Program-made: the position numbers and the translations under genes
Source of the DNA: Rathayibacter agropyri
GTDB lineage: Bacteria; Actinomycetota; Actinomycetes; Actinomycetales; Microbacteriaceae
DNA: 64,000 nt
Direction of reading: 5' to 3'
Assembly (NCBI RefSeq): GCF_013249015.1
Contig: NZ_JABRPL010000001.1
Location: forward strand, 62,001 to 126,000
In this document: piece by piece, positions 39,596-52,073 of the stretch
Layout of the letters: every line of letters begins with the position of its first letter
Position numbering within the stretch: position 1 is the first letter of the stretch
Notes under the pieces: model-generated
Told to the model about the DNA's origin: nothing
The model's database searches: none
Seen by the model: the letters and a program-made list of their open reading frames with translations, nothing else

Positions 39596-40240
39596 ATGGC
39601 GCTCACTCCCGAAGATGTTGTCAATAAGCGGTTCCAGCCGACCAAATTCCGCGAGGGCTACGACCAGGACGAGGTCGATGACTTCCTCGACGAGGTCGTC
39701 GTGGAGTTGCGTCGCCTGAACCAGGAGAACGAGGAGCTGCGTCAGCGCCTCTCCTCCGGTGACACTCGCGGTTCGGACGCGCCGCGCGACAGCAGCCCCG
39801 CGCCCGTCGTCGATGAGGCTCCTGAGCCCGAACCGCAGCCCGAGCCTGAGCCGACCCCCGCGCCTGCTCACGTCACCGCCCCGGTCGTTGCTCAGCAGCC
39901 AGCGCCGGCCGATGAGGCCGAGAGTTCCAGCGGGCTCCTGCAACTCGCGCGCCGTCTCCACGAGGAGCACGTTCGCGAGGGTGCCGAGAAGCGCGACGCT
40001 CTCGTCGCCGAGGGTCGTGCGACCGCTGCGCGTCTGGTCGCTGAGGCCGAGGTCAAGCAGCGTCAGCAGATAGCGAAGCTCGAGGAGGAGCGCGCGACGG
40101 TCGAGCACCGCATCGACGAGTTGCGCACCTTCGAGCGCGAGTACCGTCAGAAGCTGAAGAGCTACATCGAGGGCCAGTTGCGCGACCTCGACACTCAGCC
40201 GGCACAGGCGGAGTCCTCGATGTCGGGCTTTGGGGCGTAG
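39596..40240 (+). CDS. divIVA: DivIVA/Wag31-type polar growth protein
   Basis: A 214-residue coiled-coil protein that marks curved membrane at poles and recruits the elongation machinery. The N-terminal MALTPEDVVNKRFQPTKFREGYDQDEVDDFLDEVV is the lipid-binding domain, with a short coiled coil (LRRLNQENEELRQRL) following. A Pro/Glu-rich linker (about residues 60-110) separates it from the C-terminal coiled coil (residues 120-200). In actinobacteria it is essential for apical growth and is a target of PknA/B-type kinases. GAAGGTGGAAAG precedes the ATG. The lspA reading frame overlaps its last 11 nt. Confidence 0.95.
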   Translation: MALTPEDVVNKRFQPTKFREGYDQDEVDDFLDEVVVELRRLNQENEELRQRLSSGDTRGSDAPRDSSPAPVVDEAPEPEPQPEPEPTPAPAHVTAPVVAQQPAPADEAESSSGLLQLARRLHEEHVREGAEKRDALVAEGRATAARLVAEAEVKQRQQIAKLEEERATVEHRIDELRTFEREYRQKLKSYIEGQLRDLDTQPAQAESSMSGFGA

Positions 40241-40784
40241 TCCCGCCGCAGCGGACGTCAGGCCGAGGGTGCTCGTCACCCTCGGCCTCGTTGCGCTCGC
40301 GGTCTTCGCGATCGATCAGACCGCGAAGCTCCTGGTCACGACGACTCTCACTCTCGGCGAGGACGTGCAGGTCCTTGGCGACGTTCTGATCTTCCACTAC
40401 GTGAAGAATCCGGGTGCGGCCTTCTCCCTTGCCAGCGGATCGACGTGGATCTTCTCGATCATCGCGGCGTGCGTCGTCGTGGCCGTCATCTGGTTTTCGC
40501 GCCGTATCCGCTCCACCGCGTGGGCGATCTTCTTCGGGCTGTTGCTTGGCGGCACCCTCGGCAATCTTTTCGACCGCCTGTTCCGCGAGCCGTCGTTCGG
40601 CCTCGGGCACGTGGTCGACTTCCTCTTCACGCCCTGGCTGCTACCGGCGATCTACAACGTTGCCGACATCGCGATCTGCACGGCCATGGCCCTGTTCGTC
40701 CTCCTCAGCCTGCGCGGCGTCGGTCTCGACGGGTCCCGGGCGGAGCGCGAGCCCCGTAACGCCGCCCGCGGCGGCGGACGCTAA
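40230..40784 (+). CDS. lspA: lipoprotein signal peptidase
   Basis: A 184-residue aspartyl signal peptidase II with four transmembrane helices. Motifs include [39 protein letters not shown] with the first catalytic Asp, VVDFLF, and [10 protein letters not shown] with the second catalytic Asp. The TTG at 40230 overlaps divIVA; an in-frame GTG at 40269 would remove 13 residues and is possible. Its substrates would include the CtaC lipoprotein encoded at 51 kb. The stop shares a base with the rluD start (TAATG). Confidence 0.9.
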   Translation: MGRSPAAADVRPRVLVTLGLVALAVFAIDQTAKLLVTTTLTLGEDVQVLGDVLIFHYVKNPGAAFSLASGSTWIFSIIAACVVVAVIWFSRRIRSTAWAIFFGLLLGGTLGNLFDRLFREPSFGLGHVVDFLFTPWLLPAIYNVADIAICTAMALFVLLSLRGVGLDGSRAEREPRNAARGGGR

Positions 40785-41707
40785 TGGTGCAGTCGCGTTC
40801 CCTGCCGGTTCCCGACGGTCTCGACGGGCTTCGGGCCGATGCCGCGGTGGCCAAGCTGCTCGGGTTTTCGCGGAGCTTCGCGGCCGAGGTCGCCGAGGCC
40901 GGCGGAGTCAGTGCAGACGGCCGCGTGCTCGACAAGAGCGACCGGGTGCACGCCGGTACGTGGCTCAGCGTCGAGTGGAGCCCTCGTGAGGAGCCGACGA
41001 TCGTGCCCCTCTCTGTGCCCGATCTCGGCATCGTGTACGACGACGACGACATCGTGGTGATCGACAAGCCGGTCGGTGTCGCCGCTCACCCCGCCGTGGG
41101 CTGGCAGGGGCCGACCGTCCTCGGCGCTCTCGCCGCCGCGGGATTCACGGTCGCCACCTCCGGTGCCGCAGAGCGCGCGGGCATCGTGCACCGGCTCGAC
41201 GCCGGCACGAGCGGCCTGATGGTCGTTGCCAAGTCCGAGCGTGCCTACACGCACCTGAAGCGGGCTTTCCACGATCGCACCGTCGAGAAGGTGTACCACG
41301 CCCTCGTGCAGGGCCATCCGGATCCACTCGCAGGCACCATCGACGCGCCGCTCGGCCGCCATCCCTCCTCCGACTGGAAGTTTGCCGTCCGCGCCGATGG
41401 CAAGCCCTCCGTCACGCACTACGAGACGATCGAGGCATTCCCGTTCGCCTCGCTGCTCGAGATTCACCTCGAAACGGGGCGGACCCACCAGATCCGCGTG
41501 CACATGGCGGCCCAACGCCACCCCTGCGTCGGTGACGCGATGTACGGAGCCGATCCGACGCTCTCGAAGCGGCTTGGGCTCACCCGCCAGTGGCTCGACG
41601 CGGTGCGGCTTGGGTTCACGCACCCGGGCACGGGGGAGTGGGTGCAGTTCGAAGCCTCCTACCCCGACGATCTTTCGCACGCGCTCGAGGTGCTGCGCGA
41701 GGAGTGA
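40784..41707 (+). CDS. rluD: RluA/RluD-family 23S rRNA pseudouridine synthase
   Basis: A 307-residue pseudouridine synthase. An S4-like RNA-binding domain at the N-terminus ([25 protein letters not shown]) is followed by the RluA catalytic core with [17 protein letters not shown], holding the catalytic Asp, [16 protein letters not shown], and [23 protein letters not shown]. The S4 domain is typical of RluD/C types, but the exact uridine is not determined. Directly coupled to lspA, as in most actinobacteria. dnaE follows after about 120 nt. Confidence 0.9.
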   Translation: MVQSRSLPVPDGLDGLRADAAVAKLLGFSRSFAAEVAEAGGVSADGRVLDKSDRVHAGTWLSVEWSPREEPTIVPLSVPDLGIVYDDDDIVVIDKPVGVAAHPAVGWQGPTVLGALAAAGFTVATSGAAERAGIVHRLDAGTSGLMVVAKSERAYTHLKRAFHDRTVEKVYHALVQGHPDPLAGTIDAPLGRHPSSDWKFAVRADGKPSVTHYETIEAFPFASLLEIHLETGRTHQIRVHMAAQRHPCVGDAMYGADPTLSKRLGLTRQWLDAVRLGFTHPGTGEWVQFEASYPDDLSHALEVLREE

Positions 41708-41751
41708 GCGTGGATCCGCGCATGCCCGGCTCCGGTCGCTCCGACCCCGGT

Positions 41752-41757
41752 TAGACT
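41752..41757 (+). promoter_or_regulatory. -10-like hexamer upstream of dnaE
   Basis: TAGACT, 72 nt before the dnaE TTG. It would give a GC-rich leader containing an imperfect hairpin near 41772-41797 and the GGAGG ribosome-binding site at 41818-41822. Confidence 0.35.
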
Positions 41758-41829
41758 TTCTGCCGCCGTGGTCGCGGCCTCCTACGAGGCCCGCGGCCCC
41801 CCCGCCCGCTGTCCGTCGGAGGCGCATCC

Positions 41830-45337
<3,508 letters not shown>

Positions 45338-45342
<5 letters not shown>

Positions 45343-45363
45343 ATTTCGAGATTGAATTTCGAG
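45338..45363. repeat. 13-bp tandem duplication across the dnaE stop codon
   Basis: ATTGAATTTCGAG occurs twice in tandem (45338-45350 and 45351-45363). The dnaE TGA stop (45340-45342) lies in the first copy, so the second copy is a duplicate of the gene end fused to the repeat element that follows. Confidence 0.85.
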
Positions 45364-45463
45364 CCGGTCCCTGCCCGGCTCGGGCGCGGTTGGCTGGGGT
45401 GGATGGTTGGGTTTTGTAGAGCGGGGTGCGTTCGGCTACGGCGATCCGCTGGCACGCGGATCG
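45359..45463 (+). repeat. intergenic repeat, copy 3 with second hairpin
   Basis: The hairpin CGAGCCGG-TCCCTGC-CCGGCTCG (45360-45367 with 45375-45382) and part of the GT-rich tail match the def-fadD copies. It is followed by GAGCGGGGTGCGTTCGG, similar to the spacer there, and then by a second stem CGATCCGC-TGGCAC-GCGGATCG (45442-45463). Together with the hisD promoter, this is all the 249-bp dnaE-hisD spacer holds. Confidence 0.75.
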
Positions 45464-45576
45464 GCGGTTCGCCTCGGAGAGAGCGCGAAAGGGTAGCGCC
45501 CCATGGGGGTCGCGGAGGCGAGGGGCGGCGGAGTGAGACTCGGTGGGGCGCGGGGGGAGTGGGTGGGGGCGGCCGG

Positions 45577-45582
45577 TAGGCT
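45577..45582 (+). promoter_or_regulatory. -10-like hexamer 9 nt before the hisD start
   Basis: TAGGCT followed by 9 nt and the ATG, with no ribosome-binding site between them. This predicts a leaderless or nearly leaderless hisD mRNA. Confidence 0.45.
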
Positions 45583-45591
45583 AGGGCGGCC

Positions 45592-46896
45592 ATGATTCAG
45601 ACTCTCGACCTTCGCGGCAGTCGTCCCTCCGCCGCCGAGCTGCTCGCGCTTGTGCCCCGCAATCCGGGGACCTCAGCCGCCGTGGGGCCCGTCGTCGCCG
45701 AGTTGATCGCCGATGTGCGCGCACGCGGAGCCGAGGCGCTGCGTGAGCAATCCGAGCGCCTGGACGGCGTCCGACCGCCGCACCTCCGGGTGCCGGTCGC
45801 GCAGATCGCCGAGGCCCTCGACCGGCTTGACCCCAGCATCCGCAGCGCGCTCGAGGAGGCGATCACTCGCGTCCGCCGCGCCAGCGCCGCGCAAATCCCG
45901 CCGCCCCGCACCACCGAACTCGATGACGGCGCCACCGTCACCCAGCGCTGGCAGCCCATTGCCCGTGCCGGGCTCTACGTTCCCGGCGGCAAGGCCGTCT
46001 ACCCGTCCAGCGTGATCATGAACGCGGTGCCCGCCCAGGTAGCCGGAGTCGCCTCCATCGCCCTGGTCTCACCCCCGCAGAAGGCGTTCGGCGGATCCGT
46101 GCACCCGACGATCCTCGCGGCCGCTGCCCTCCTCGGCATCGACGAGGTGTACGCGGTCGGAGGCGCGGGCGCCGTCGCCGCGCTGGCCTTCGGCGTCGAC
46201 TCCATCGGCCTCGATCCCGTCAGCATCATCACCGGGCCCGGCAACATTTGGGTCACCACCGCCAAGCGCCAGGTGCTCGGTCAGGTCGGCATCGACTCCG
46301 AGGCCGGCCCCACCGAGATCCTGGTGATCGCCGACGCCTCCGCCGACCCGCGCCTCATCGCTGCCGACCTGGTCAGCCAGGCTGAGCACGACGAGGCCGC
46401 CTCCGCCGTCCTGGTTACCGACAGCGCCGAACTCGCCACCGCCGTCGAACGCGAGGTCGCGGAGCAAGCCGCCGCGACCTACCACGCCGAGCGCGTGGCG
46501 ATCGCCCTCGACGGCCCGCAATCGGCGCTCGTGATCGTGGACGACCTCGAGCTCGCGTGCGCGTTCAGCGACGCATACGGCCCAGAACACCTCGAGCTGC
46601 ACACAGTAGATCCCGAATCCACGGCCGAGCGGATCCACGACGCCGGCGCGATCTTTCTCGGCCCGACCACGCCGGTCAGCCTTGGCGACTATCTCGCGGG
46701 CTCCAACCACGTTTTGCCGACGCTGGGTCAGGCACGTTTTTCCTCCGGACTCGGTGCGTACACCTTCCTGCGTCCGCAGCAGCTGATCTCCTACGACCGC
46801 GCGGCGCTCGAACGGGTCGCCCCGCATATCCGTGCCCTCAGCGACGCCGAGGCGCTACCCGCTCACGGTGACGCCGTCGACGCCCGCTTCGCCTGA
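45592..46896 (+). CDS. hisD: histidinol dehydrogenase
   Basis: A 434-residue zinc enzyme oxidising L-histidinol twice with NAD+ to L-histidine. Motifs are YVPGGKAVYPSSVIMNAVPA, VYAVGGAGAVAALAFG, GPGNIWVTTAKRQV, IDSEAGPTEILVIAD, QAEHDEAASAVLVT (catalytic and zinc residues), PEHLEL, and HVLPTLGQARFSSGLGAY with a further zinc ligand region. In most actinobacteria hisD leads a his operon, but here nrdR follows, so hisD is alone. A -10-like hexamer lies right before the ATG. Full length for the family. Confidence 0.94.
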   Translation: MIQTLDLRGSRPSAAELLALVPRNPGTSAAVGPVVAELIADVRARGAEALREQSERLDGVRPPHLRVPVAQIAEALDRLDPSIRSALEEAITRVRRASAAQIPPPRTTELDDGATVTQRWQPIARAGLYVPGGKAVYPSSVIMNAVPAQVAGVASIALVSPPQKAFGGSVHPTILAAAALLGIDEVYAVGGAGAVAALAFGVDSIGLDPVSIITGPGNIWVTTAKRQVLGQVGIDSEAGPTEILVIADASADPRLIAADLVSQAEHDEAASAVLVTDSAELATAVEREVAEQAAATYHAERVAIALDGPQSALVIVDDLELACAFSDAYGPEHLELHTVDPESTAERIHDAGAIFLGPTTPVSLGDYLAGSNHVLPTLGQARFSSGLGAYTFLRPQQLISYDRAALERVAPHIRALSDAEALPAHGDAVDARFA

Positions 46897-46911
46897 CCTG
46901 GAAAGGCCCCG

Positions 46912-47388
46912 ATGTTCTGCCCCTTCTGCAGGCACCCCGACTCCCGCGTGATCGACTCACGCACGAGTGATGACGGCCTCTCCATCCGCCGCCGCCGCCA
47001 GTGCCCCTCCTGCGGCCGCAGGTTCTCCACCACTGAGACGGCGAGCCTCGTCGTGATCAAGCGCAGTGGTGTCGTCGAGCCGTTTAGCCGCGAGAAGATC
47101 GTCAGCGGGGTGCGGAAGGCCTGCCAGGGCCGGCCGGTCACCGATTCCGACTTGGCGGTGCTTGCGCAGCGGGTAGAGGAGAACATTCGCTCGACCGGGG
47201 CCTCGCAGATCGATGCGAACGACATCGGCCTCGCGATTCTCGCACCGCTGCGCGAGCTTGACGAGGTCGCGTATCTGCGCTTCGCCAGTGTCTACCAAGC
47301 CTTCGACTCCCTCGACGACTTCGACTCCGCGATCACCCTGCTCCGCGCCGAGCGTTCCGCGGCACTCGACGGCGACGACGGAATCTGA
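46912..47388 (+). CDS. nrdR: ribonucleotide reductase repressor NrdR
   Basis: A 158-residue regulator. The N-terminal zinc ribbon is [17 protein letters not shown] with [13 protein letters not shown] as the second Cys pair. The ATP-cone domain follows ([24 protein letters not shown]), through which dATP/ATP controls binding to NrdR boxes at nrd genes, none of which are in this window. No NrdR-box pair was recognised upstream of its own gene. It starts 15 nt after hisD and ends 5 nt before pyrD, so the three genes may share a transcript. Confidence 0.94.
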   Translation: MFCPFCRHPDSRVIDSRTSDDGLSIRRRRQCPSCGRRFSTTETASLVVIKRSGVVEPFSREKIVSGVRKACQGRPVTDSDLAVLAQRVEENIRSTGASQIDANDIGLAILAPLRELDEVAYLRFASVYQAFDSLDDFDSAITLLRAERSAALDGDDGI

Positions 47389-47393
47389 CGCTT

Positions 47394-48443
47394 GTGTATC
47401 CGCTGCTGTTCCGTACATTCCTCAGCCGCCTCGACCCTGAGCAGGCGCACCACCTTGCCCTCCCGGTGATCCGTGCCCTCGAATTCGTTGCTCCGCTGGC
47501 CCGCCGCTTCACCGTGCCGAAGGCCGACCTCTCGGTCGAGACGCTCGGTCTGCGGTTCGAGACGCCGTTCGGCATGGCGGCAGGATTCGATAAGGATGCG
47601 ACGGCGGTCCTCGGCCTCGGTGCGCTCGGATTCGGGCATGTCGAGGTCGGCACTCTGACTGCTCGCGCGCAGCCGGGCAACGATCGTCCACGTCTCTTTC
47701 GGCTCGTCGCCGACCGGGCTCTCATTAACCGCATGGGCTTCAACAATCATGGGGCCGAGGAGGCCGCCCGTCGTCTGACGCGCCTCCGAAACACCCGCCG
47801 CCGACCCGTCATCGGCGTGAACATCGGGAAGAGTCGCATCGTCGCCGTCGACGACGCGATCGAGGATTACCTGATCAGCACCCGGCTGCTCGCGCCACTG
47901 GCTGACTATCTGGTGGTCAACGTCAGCTCGCCGAATACGCCGGGACTGCGCGGCCTGCAGGAAATCGACAAGCTGGAGCCGCTGCTCACCGCGGTCAAGA
48001 ACGCCGCAGATCCAACGCCCCTCTTGGTGAAGATCGCCCCCGACCTCGTGGATGACGAGGTCGGCCGTGTGGCGGAACTTGCGGTGCGCCTGGGCCTTGG
48101 CGGCATCATTGCCACCAATACGACGATTTCGCGCGAGGGCTTGAGCGCCGATCCCGCTGTCGTCGAGGCAGCCGGAGCCGGCGGTCTCTCAGGCGCTCCG
48201 CTCGCCGCTCGCTCGCTGGAGGTGCTGCGCCTGATCCGCGCCGTCGTCCCCGACGACTTCTGCGTCATCTCGGTTGGCGGAATCGAGACCGCCGCCGATG
48301 TCCGTGAGCGCCTCGACGCGGGAGCCTCCCTGGTGCAGGGCTACTCTGCCTTCGTCTACCGCGGCCCTCTGTGGGCACGCGAGATCAGTCGAGGGCTTGC
48401 CCGCACTGCGTCCTCGGTCGTTCCTCCTGCCCCCAACGGCTGA
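47394..48443 (+). CDS. pyrD: dihydroorotate dehydrogenase (quinone), class 2
   Basis: A 349-residue membrane-associated flavoprotein of pyrimidine synthesis that passes electrons to quinone. The N-terminal YPLLFRTFLSRLDPEQAHHLAL is the amphipathic membrane helix of class 2. FMN-binding blocks are FGMAAGFDKDATAV, GFGHVEVGTLTARAQPGN, RMGFNNHG, LVVNVSSPNTPGLRGLQ with the catalytic Ser, GIIATNTTI, and VGGIETAADVRERLDAGASLVQGYSAFVY. It fits the menaquinone-based chain encoded at 51-59 kb. A GTG start is used. It is convergent with the DUF3043 gene, separated by only 11 bp. Confidence 0.94.
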   Translation: MYPLLFRTFLSRLDPEQAHHLALPVIRALEFVAPLARRFTVPKADLSVETLGLRFETPFGMAAGFDKDATAVLGLGALGFGHVEVGTLTARAQPGNDRPRLFRLVADRALINRMGFNNHGAEEAARRLTRLRNTRRRPVIGVNIGKSRIVAVDDAIEDYLISTRLLAPLADYLVVNVSSPNTPGLRGLQEIDKLEPLLTAVKNAADPTPLLVKIAPDLVDDEVGRVAELAVRLGLGGIIATNTTISREGLSADPAVVEAAGAGGLSGAPLAARSLEVLRLIRAVVPDDFCVISVGGIETAADVRERLDAGASLVQGYSAFVYRGPLWAREISRGLARTASSVVPPAPNG

Positions 48444-48454
48444 GGCGAAGCCCG

Positions 48455-49024
48455 TCACTCGGGAAAAGCGCCGCGCTTCACCTGGGGCTTGGGAAGGCGC
48501 ATCACACGCAGCTGGAGGGCGCGTGTCGCCGCGTACCAGCGGATTCCCTTCTCGACCTTGTCTGCACCGAAGCGCTCGGCGAGTTTCCGGCGCATGCGAG
48601 TGCCGAGGAAAATGCAGTCGATCACCGCGATGAGGAAGAAGACCCAGATGATGAGGAGCGACGCGGACTGCAACTCGGGCTGCGGAAAGAAGCTGAGCAG
48701 GAGCACGATGACCATGACGGGGATGAGGAACTCGCCGAGGCTGAATCGCGCGTCGACCCAGTTGCGGACGAACGTGCGCTGCGGACCTCTGTCACGCAGC
48801 GGGAGGTAGCGCTGGTCTCCGGCTGCAAGGCCGAGGCGGGCCTGTTCGCGTGCGACGGCGGCCTTCTCGCGGGCATCGCGAGCGGCCTGCTTGCGATCGG
48901 TCACGACCAGCGGACGCTTGCGGGCTAGCTCCTGCTCGCGCCGCGTCGGCGTCGGCCGCCCCTTGCCGACGCCGGGGGTGTCGGCGTCATCGGGCGTGTC
49001 GGTTGCGATCGGGTGCTTGGCCAC
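48455..49024 (-). CDS. DUF3043 domain-containing membrane protein
   Basis: A 189-residue protein of the actinobacterial DUF3043 family. A charged N-terminal half (TPTRREQELARKRPLVV and ARDAREKAAVAREQARLGLAAGDQRYLPLRDRGPQRTFVRNWVDAR) is diagnostic. Two transmembrane helices follow (FLIPVMVIVLLLSFFP, then SLLIIWVFFLIAVIDCIFLG) and a basic tail. Function is unknown. In mycobacteria and corynebacteria a member lies near the ctaC/erpA region, as here. Divergent from the M20 peptidase across 41 bp. Confidence 0.88.
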   Translation of the reverse strand: MAKHPIATDTPDDADTPGVGKGRPTPTRREQELARKRPLVVTDRKQAARDAREKAAVAREQARLGLAAGDQRYLPLRDRGPQRTFVRNWVDARFSLGEFLIPVMVIVLLLSFFPQPELQSASLLIIWVFFLIAVIDCIFLGTRMRRKLAERFGADKVEKGIRWYAATRALQLRVMRLPKPQVKRGAFPE

Positions 49025-49052
49025 GGGAACGTCCTTGGAATCGGGGGTCTCT

Positions 49053-49058
49053 TAAGAT
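49053..49058 (+). promoter_or_regulatory. -10-like hexamer 7 nt before the M20 peptidase start
   Basis: TAAGAT ends 7 nt before the ATG at 49066 with no ribosome-binding site between, fitting a leaderless transcript. The region is shared with the divergent DUF3043 start. Confidence 0.5.
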
Positions 49059-49065
49059 TACCTCC

Positions 49066-50481
49066 ATGGCTCACGACGCTCTCACTCCGTCCGTCCTCTC
49101 CTCGGCCGAGGAGGCCATCCTCACCGCGGTGCAGGATGACCTGCCCCGCTCACTCGCCCAGCTTGGGAAGCTCGTGCGCATCCCGTCCGTCTCCTGGGAC
49201 GGCTTCGACGCGACGCGGGTGGCGGCCAGCGCCGAGGCGATCGCCGAGCTCGCCCGCGAGACCGGTGTCTTCGAGGAGGTCTCGATCCGCAGCTCTGAGA
49301 TTGGCGACTCTGGTGTGCTTGGCCAACCGGCCGTGCTGGCGACTCGTGCCGCGCGCAACGGAGCGCCCACCGTCCTCCTCTATGCGCACCACGATGTTCA
49401 GCCGCAGGGCGCCGAGGAGGCGTGGGAGACACCTCCGTTCGAGCCGACCGTGCGCGGCGATCGTCTGTACGGCCGTGGTGCCGCCGATGACAAGGCTGGA
49501 GTGGTCTCGCACCTCGCCGCCGTGCGCGCGCTCCGCGAGATCGCCGGCGACGCCCACGACCTTGGGCTCGTCCTCTTCATTGAGGGGGAGGAGGAGTTCG
49601 GTTCCCGGTCTTTCCCCACGTTCCTGCGCGAGCACCACGACGCCCTCCGGGCCGACGCGATCATCGTTGCCGACAGTGATAACTGGGACATCGACACTCC
49701 GGCGTTGACCGTGGGGCTGCGCGGCAACGTCACCCTCACCCTGACGGTCAGCACGCTCGACCACGCCTCCCACTCGGGGATGCTCGGCGGCGCCGTGCCT
49801 GACGCAATGCTCGCCGCGGTGCGCCTGCTCTCGACGCTGTGGGCCGAGGACGGCTCGGTGGCGGTGCCGGGCCTCACTGAGCACGACGGAGCGGTCCCTG
49901 AGATCACGGAGGCCGACCTGCGTCGCGACTCCGGCCTGCTCGATGGCGTCTCGCCGATTGGGACCGGGCCGATCCTCTCGCGCACGTGGTCGAAGCCGGC
50001 GATCACCGTGACCGGAATCGACGCTCCCAGCGTCATCGACGCCTCGAACACCCTCGCCCCCTCGGTGCGCGTCAAGATCAGCGCACGCATCGCCCCCGGC
50101 CAGGATGCGAGGGAGGCCTTCGCCGCCATCGAACGACACCTGCGCGCGAACGCTCCGTTCGGAGCACACCTCTCCCTTGACGACGTCGACATGGGGGACC
50201 CGTTCCTCGTTGACACCTCGGGGTGGGCCGTCGACCTCGTCAAGGGTGCGATGACGGACGCCTGGGGGCGGGAGCCGCTCGAGACAGGCATCGGTGGCAG
50301 CATTCCGTTCATTGCCGACCTCGTCCGGGAGTTCCCCGAGGCGCAGATCCTGGTGACCGGGGTCGAGGACCCGGACTCACGCGCGCACAGCCCGAATGAG
50401 TCGCTGCACCTGGGCGTGTTCAAGCGGGCCGCGCAGACGGAGGCGCTGTTCCTGCTCCGCGCCCTCGCTCATCGACACTGA
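49066..50481 (+). CDS. M20-family dipeptidase/deacylase
   Basis: A 471-residue zinc metallopeptidase of the M20 (ArgE/DapE/carboxypeptidase) family. VLLYAHHDVQPQG carries the first zinc His and Asp, RGAADDKAGVVSHLAA the bridging Asp, LFIEGEEEFGS the catalytic Glu pair and SDNWDIDTPALTVGLRG the next ligand. LTVSTLDHASHSGMLGGAVPDAM is the dimerisation (lid) domain start, and AHSPNESLHL is the final block with a zinc His. It is annotated as dipeptidase in related actinobacteria; the actual substrate is not shown. The ATG at 49066 is chosen from the -10 spacing and family N-terminus. erpA follows after 119 nt. Confidence 0.88.
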   Translation: MAHDALTPSVLSSAEEAILTAVQDDLPRSLAQLGKLVRIPSVSWDGFDATRVAASAEAIAELARETGVFEEVSIRSSEIGDSGVLGQPAVLATRAARNGAPTVLLYAHHDVQPQGAEEAWETPPFEPTVRGDRLYGRGAADDKAGVVSHLAAVRALREIAGDAHDLGLVLFIEGEEEFGSRSFPTFLREHHDALRADAIIVADSDNWDIDTPALTVGLRGNVTLTLTVSTLDHASHSGMLGGAVPDAMLAAVRLLSTLWAEDGSVAVPGLTEHDGAVPEITEADLRRDSGLLDGVSPIGTGPILSRTWSKPAITVTGIDAPSVIDASNTLAPSVRVKISARIAPGQDAREAFAAIERHLRANAPFGAHLSLDDVDMGDPFLVDTSGWAVDLVKGAMTDAWGREPLETGIGGSIPFIADLVREFPEAQILVTGVEDPDSRAHSPNESLHLGVFKRAAQTEALFLLRALAHRH

Positions 50482-50549
50482 CGGCCCCCATCGACACTGA
50501 CGGCCCCACTTCGGCCGGAATACCCCGGGCGGCGTACGGGTTGCAGACG

Positions 50550-50555
50550 TAGAAT
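50550..50555 (+). promoter_or_regulatory. -10-like hexamer upstream of erpA
   Basis: TAGAAT, 45 nt before the erpA ATG. It would give a short leader containing the TGAGGAGTG ribosome-binding site. No clear -35. Confidence 0.4.
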
Positions 50556-50600
50556 CCCGGAAGCACGTCGACCGTTCCGCCCGTTCCCCTGAGGAGTGAC

Positions 50601-50984
50601 ATGACAGACACGACACTGATCGACCAGACAGTGGCTCCCGTCGCCCAGCCCAGCGCGGCCCACGGCGTCTCGATGACCCCGACCGCGGCAGCCAAGGTGA
50701 AGAGCCTGCTCGAGCAGGAGGGCCGAGACGACCTCCGCCTGCGGGTCGCCGTGCAGCCTGGTGGCTGCTCCGGCCTCATCTACCAGCTCTACTTCGACGA
50801 GCGGACTCTCGACGGCGACGCCGCAGTGGAATTCGAGGGCGTCGGCCTCGTTGTCGACAAGATGAGCGTTCCGTACCTCGATGGTGCCTCGATCGACTTC
50901 GAGGACACGATCCAGAAGCAGGGCTTCACTATCGACAACCCCAACGCCGGCGGCAGCTGCGCCTGTGGAGACAGCTTCCACTGA
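50601..50984 (+). CDS. erpA: iron-sulfur cluster insertion protein ErpA (A-type carrier)
   Basis: A 127-residue A-type Fe-S carrier that hands [4Fe-4S] or [2Fe-2S] clusters to apoproteins. The three conserved cysteines are in QPGGCSGLIYQLYFD and the C-terminal GGSCACGDSFH. The length and motif spacing match IscA/ErpA/HesB. An N-terminal extension of about 20 residues precedes the VSMTPTAAAKVKSLL core. Position upstream of ctaC matches mycobacterial Rv2204c, suggesting service to the respiratory chain (the Rieske protein is a plausible client). Followed by a strong hairpin. Confidence 0.93.
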   Translation: MTDTTLIDQTVAPVAQPSAAHGVSMTPTAAAKVKSLLEQEGRDDLRLRVAVQPGGCSGLIYQLYFDERTLDGDAAVEFEGVGLVVDKMSVPYLDGASIDFEDTIQKQGFTIDNPNAGGSCACGDSFH

Positions 50985-51003
50985 CGCGTCCCCGCACTCC
51001 TTC

Positions 51004-51047
51004 AACGGCGCCCGACCGGCCACACACGTGGTTCGTCGGGCGCCGTT
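51004..51047 (+). terminator. 13-bp perfect hairpin after erpA
   Basis: AACGGCGCCCGAC (51004-51016) pairs perfectly with GTCGGGCGCCGTT (51035-51047). The 18-nt loop can form an inner CCAC/GTGG stem. Only a short TT follows, so it resembles the T-poor terminators of high-GC bacteria. It separates erpA from the ctaCDF operon. Confidence 0.75.
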
Positions 51048-51182
51048 CCTCATGACTGCACCAGTCGGACACGAGGTCACGAGCACCTTGCCCTGCGTCG
51101 AGGCGTCGGAGGGAAGGGTAGGCTAGGGCCGGTCTAATACAGTTTCGTGTGAACTGGTCCCCAGTCTTCCGAAAGGTCACCG

Positions 51183-52067
51183 GTGCGCTTTAATCGCCGA
51201 ATCCGCAGATGGGTCGCTGCCCCCGTCGCAGGAGCCCTCGCCCTCGTCCTCGCGGGCTGCACCCAGGAGCAGCTCCAGGGCTGGCTGCCCACCGAACCCG
51301 GTACGACGGACCACGTCGATCGAGTCATCGGGCTCTGGGTCACCTCCTGGATCGTCCTCCTCGCCGTCGGCGTCGTCACGTGGGGCCTCACCATCTGGGC
51401 GGTGGTTGTCTACCGCCGCCGCAAGGGGCAGACCGGTCTTCCGGTTCAGCTGCGGTACAACATGCCGATCGAGATCTTCTACACGATCGTGCCGCTGATC
51501 CTCGTGATCGGCTTCTTTGCCTTCACCGCCCGGGATCAGGCTGCCATCGAGCAGCCCTATGACGACCCGGACGAAACCATCCAGGTGTACGGCAAGCAGT
51601 GGGCGTGGGACTTCAACTACGTGGACGAAAACGTCTACTCCGCCGGAATCCAGGGCCAGTACAAAGATGGCGGCGATGCGGCCGGCTCCCTCGTCGAGTC
51701 CGAGGTTCCGACGCTGTACCTGCCGGTCGGCAAGAAGATCAAGATCCAGCTCGACGCGCGTGACGTCATCCACTCCTTCTGGGTCGTCGACTTCCTGTAC
51801 AAGAAGGACATGATCCCCGGCAAGACGAACTACATGTACGTCACGCCGCTCGAGGAGGGGACCCACAGCGGAAAGTGCGCTGAACTCTGCGGCGAGTACC
51901 ACTCCGCGATGCTCTTTAACGTGAAGGTCGTCTCGCAGGCCGAGTACGACGAGTACATCCAGTCGTTGCGCGATGCGGGCCAGACGGGTCAGCTCGGCGC
52001 CGAGTACAACCGCAACAACAACCTGCCCGGCACTGGCGCGCCGGCCCGCACCGAGAACGAGGAGTAA
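51183..52067 (+). CDS. ctaC: cytochrome c oxidase subunit II (CuA subunit)
   Basis: A 294-residue lipoprotein subunit of the aa3 oxidase. A signal sequence ends in LVLAGC, the lipobox with the acylated Cys. Two transmembrane helices (about residues 52-75 and 98-118) follow. The extracellular cupredoxin domain has the CuA site in CAELCGEYHSAM (two Cys, His and Met) and HSFWVVDFLYKKD. It accepts electrons from the cytochrome cc subunit QcrC in actinobacterial supercomplexes. The GTG start follows a GAAAGG ribosome-binding site. A -10-like TAGGCT lies at 51119-51124. ctaD starts 6 nt after the stop. Confidence 0.94.
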   Translation: MRFNRRIRRWVAAPVAGALALVLAGCTQEQLQGWLPTEPGTTDHVDRVIGLWVTSWIVLLAVGVVTWGLTIWAVVVYRRRKGQTGLPVQLRYNMPIEIFYTIVPLILVIGFFAFTARDQAAIEQPYDDPDETIQVYGKQWAWDFNYVDENVYSAGIQGQYKDGGDAAGSLVESEVPTLYLPVGKKIKIQLDARDVIHSFWVVDFLYKKDMIPGKTNYMYVTPLEEGTHSGKCAELCGEYHSAMLFNVKVVSQAEYDEYIQSLRDAGQTGQLGAEYNRNNNLPGTGAPARTENEE

Positions 52068-52073
52068 GGGAGC